NCBI GenBank assembly: GCA_012514445.1
Contig: JAAZAI010000173.1
Span: 1 to 8,479 of the forward strand
Direction: 5' to 3'
DNA from: Lentisphaerota bacterium
Lineage (GTDB): Bacteria; Verrucomicrobiota; Kiritimatiellia; RFP12; UBA3636
Length of the DNA: 8,479 nt
The notes under the pieces were generated by a model. That model made no database searches. It saw only the letters and a program-made list of their open reading frames with translations, and was not told the origin of the DNA. Below are positions 7,741-8,479 of this stretch, one piece after another (positions within the stretch are counted from its first letter, which is position 1; each line of letters opens with the position of its first letter). The translations under genes were made by a program, and so were the position numbers.

Positions 7741-7752
7741 GTGAGTGGAGAG
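7741..7752 (+). repeat. 12-base copy of the palindrome arm
   Basis: GTGAGTGGAGAG is the exact reverse complement of 4849-4860 in the right outer arm of the palindrome at 4730-4861. It stands in the 65-base gap between nfo and the next gene. Chance identity of 12 bases in one window is unlikely but possible. Confidence 0.5.
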
Positions 7753-7763
7753 GTCGGCGGCAA

Positions 7764-7772
7764 TGCTACCAT
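7764..7772 (+). promoter_or_regulatory. Possible extended -10 element for the right-hand gene pair
   Basis: TGC followed by TACCAT resembles an extended -10 box. No good -35 hexamer is at 16-18 bases; the nearest TTG (7739) is 22 bases away. The right-hand pair could instead be read through from nfo. Confidence 0.25.
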
Positions 7773-7773
7773 C

Positions 7774-7780
7774 AGGAGAG
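7774..7780 (+). promoter_or_regulatory. Ribosome binding site deciding the start at 7789
   Basis: AGGAGAG lies 8 bases before the ATG at 7789 and 14 bases before a second in-frame ATG at 7795, so 7789 is preferred. The open frame extends much further upstream, through nfo in another frame, but has no signal there. Confidence 0.8.
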
Positions 7781-7788
7781 CAAATGCC

Positions 7789-8397
7789 ATGAAGATGAAA
7801 TTTCCCAGGAAGCGGATTCCTCTACAAACCTTCCTCTTCGCTTTCGCTGTCGTCCAATCCGCTTCAGCGCTGACCATGCCTGAACTGCTGCCCCCCGTGT
7901 TCGCGGACACGGAAGTCTCGACAAACGTGGCGATGAGGGCATGGGGTGAAAACACTCGACTTTTCAATGTCAGCCTCTCCTTCGACGCCACGCCATCCAA
8001 CAACGTGCAGGTGGCTTTCGGAACGGACGAATCCGCCGACGATAATCTGTCCGACGAGGAAACCGGCCTGACGATGGGCTGGGACTGCGGATCGTGGTTC
8101 GTTTCGGGTTCTGCCGTCTCAAACCGTTTTGCCGCCGCTCCCGCCGGAGCTGAGACGCGAAAGGAGCTTTCCTTACGGATAAGCCTGGGGGCCGACGGAC
8201 TGCCGCGTAAGCTGGAACTGGCAGACGGGACGTCGCCGCTCGCGTTCGCCGGTATTGATCTCTCCCCGCCTCCGCCCGCCTGGATGTTCTCGAAGGACTG
8301 GAACCTGCTCAAGGTCGTCGCTCGCGGAACCGACGAGCAGAACGAGCAGATCACCGTCGTTCTGTCCAACGACGCCGTCATGTTGCTGCTGAGGTAG
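7789..8397 (+). CDS. Secreted protein of unknown function with an EF-hand-like loop
   Basis: The 202-residue protein begins with a signal peptide: basic KMKFPRKR, hydrophobic TFLFAFAVV and likely cleavage after SASA (residues 24-27). No family is recognised. Residues 55-78 (NTRLFNVSLSFD and following) and 127-145 look like beta strands. Residues 80-91 (DESADDNLSDEE) fit an EF-hand calcium loop with acidic or polar residues at positions 1, 3, 5 and 12 and Leu at 8, though the usual Gly at 6 is Asp. GWDCGSWFV (97-105) follows directly. A Pro-rich stretch SPPPPAW (159-165) precedes DWNLLKVVARGTDEQNEQ, a strand-like end. The next gene starts 3 bases after its stop, so the two are probably made together. 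It is visibly less GC-rich than the regulator operon. Export is well supported; everything else is open. Confidence 0.75.
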   Translation: MKMKFPRKRIPLQTFLFAFAVVQSASALTMPELLPPVFADTEVSTNVAMRAWGENTRLFNVSLSFDATPSNNVQVAFGTDESADDNLSDEETGLTMGWDCGSWFVSGSAVSNRFAAAPAGAETRKELSLRISLGADGLPRKLELADGTSPLAFAGIDLSPPPPAWMFSKDWNLLKVVARGTDEQNEQITVVLSNDAVMLLLR

Positions 8398-8400
8398 AAC

Positions 8401-8479
8401 ATGAACGAATACACCATCCAGATCGATTCGGTGACGGACGGACTCGCCTCGCAGGCGGGCATGCAGCCCAACTGGGCGG
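8401..8479 (+). CDS. Start of an unknown gene, cut by the window edge
   Basis: Only 26 codons are visible (MNEYTIQIDSVTDGLASQAG, then MQPNWA). No family can be named. GAGG at 8391-8394, 6 bases before the ATG, lies just before the stop codon of the preceding gene, so translation is probably coupled. The visible N-terminus is polar and acidic with no signal peptide, unlike its partner, so this product is probably cytoplasmic or exported by another route. Confidence 0.65.
   Translation, partial: MNEYTIQIDSVTDGLASQAGMQPNWA

Noticed and set aside
6904..7788. Upstream extension of the gene at 7789 through the nfo region
   Set aside because: This frame overlaps nfo, whose zinc ligands are all present, and it is Arg-rich there; the signal peptide and ribosome binding site place the start at 7789.

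Overview
The window is high-GC bacterial DNA with all genes on the + strand, tightly packed and mostly preceded by good Shine-Dalgarno sequences. Secreted beta-sandwich and concanavalin-A-fold proteins, a TRAP transporter with a lipoprotein binding subunit and an FHA/sigma-54 activator together suggest a Gram-negative, polysaccharide-using bacterium. My best guess is the Verrucomicrobiota/Kiritimatiellota/Lentisphaerota group. That placement rests on overall impression, not on a marker gene.

Layout. (1) 1-1764: the 3' part of a gene for a carbohydrate-enzyme-like beta-sandwich protein, with an apparent +1 frameshift in a C7 run at 614-620. It overlaps (ATGA) the start of a secreted concanavalin-A-like protein. 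Because frame 1 stays open from 1 to 1764, automatic calling could fuse the two; I read them as separate genes. (2) 1774-4730: a promoter with a dyad at the start site, then a three-gene TRAP transporter operon (dctP, dctQ, dctM). (3) 4730-4992: an intergenic region holding a 132-bp imperfect palindrome, a 14-bp inverted repeat and overlapping promoter-like signals. (4) 4993-7723: an FHA-AAA+-Fis transcription activator, a YraN-type nuclease-fold protein and endonuclease IV, spaced 9 and 13 bases apart and so probably one operon. (5) 7789-8479: a secreted protein of unknown function with an EF-hand-like loop, coupled to the start of another unknown gene that leaves the window.

The TRAP operon probably imports an organic acid or sugar acid, possibly released by secreted carbohydrate-active proteins like those at the left edge; this is inference from proximity. 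YraN and endonuclease IV point to DNA maintenance. Why they sit behind an FHA activator is not evident. The genes at both ends (979-1764 and 7789-8397) are visibly less GC-rich than the core and have no recognisable specific function.

I see no rRNA, tRNA, CRISPR array, transposase or prophage gene. The strongest candidates for something undescribed are the palindromic element at 4730-4861 with a related 12-mer at 7741-7752, the two homopolymer tracts in the left-hand gene pair, and the coupled unknown pair at the right edge. None of these can be called a new system from this window alone.
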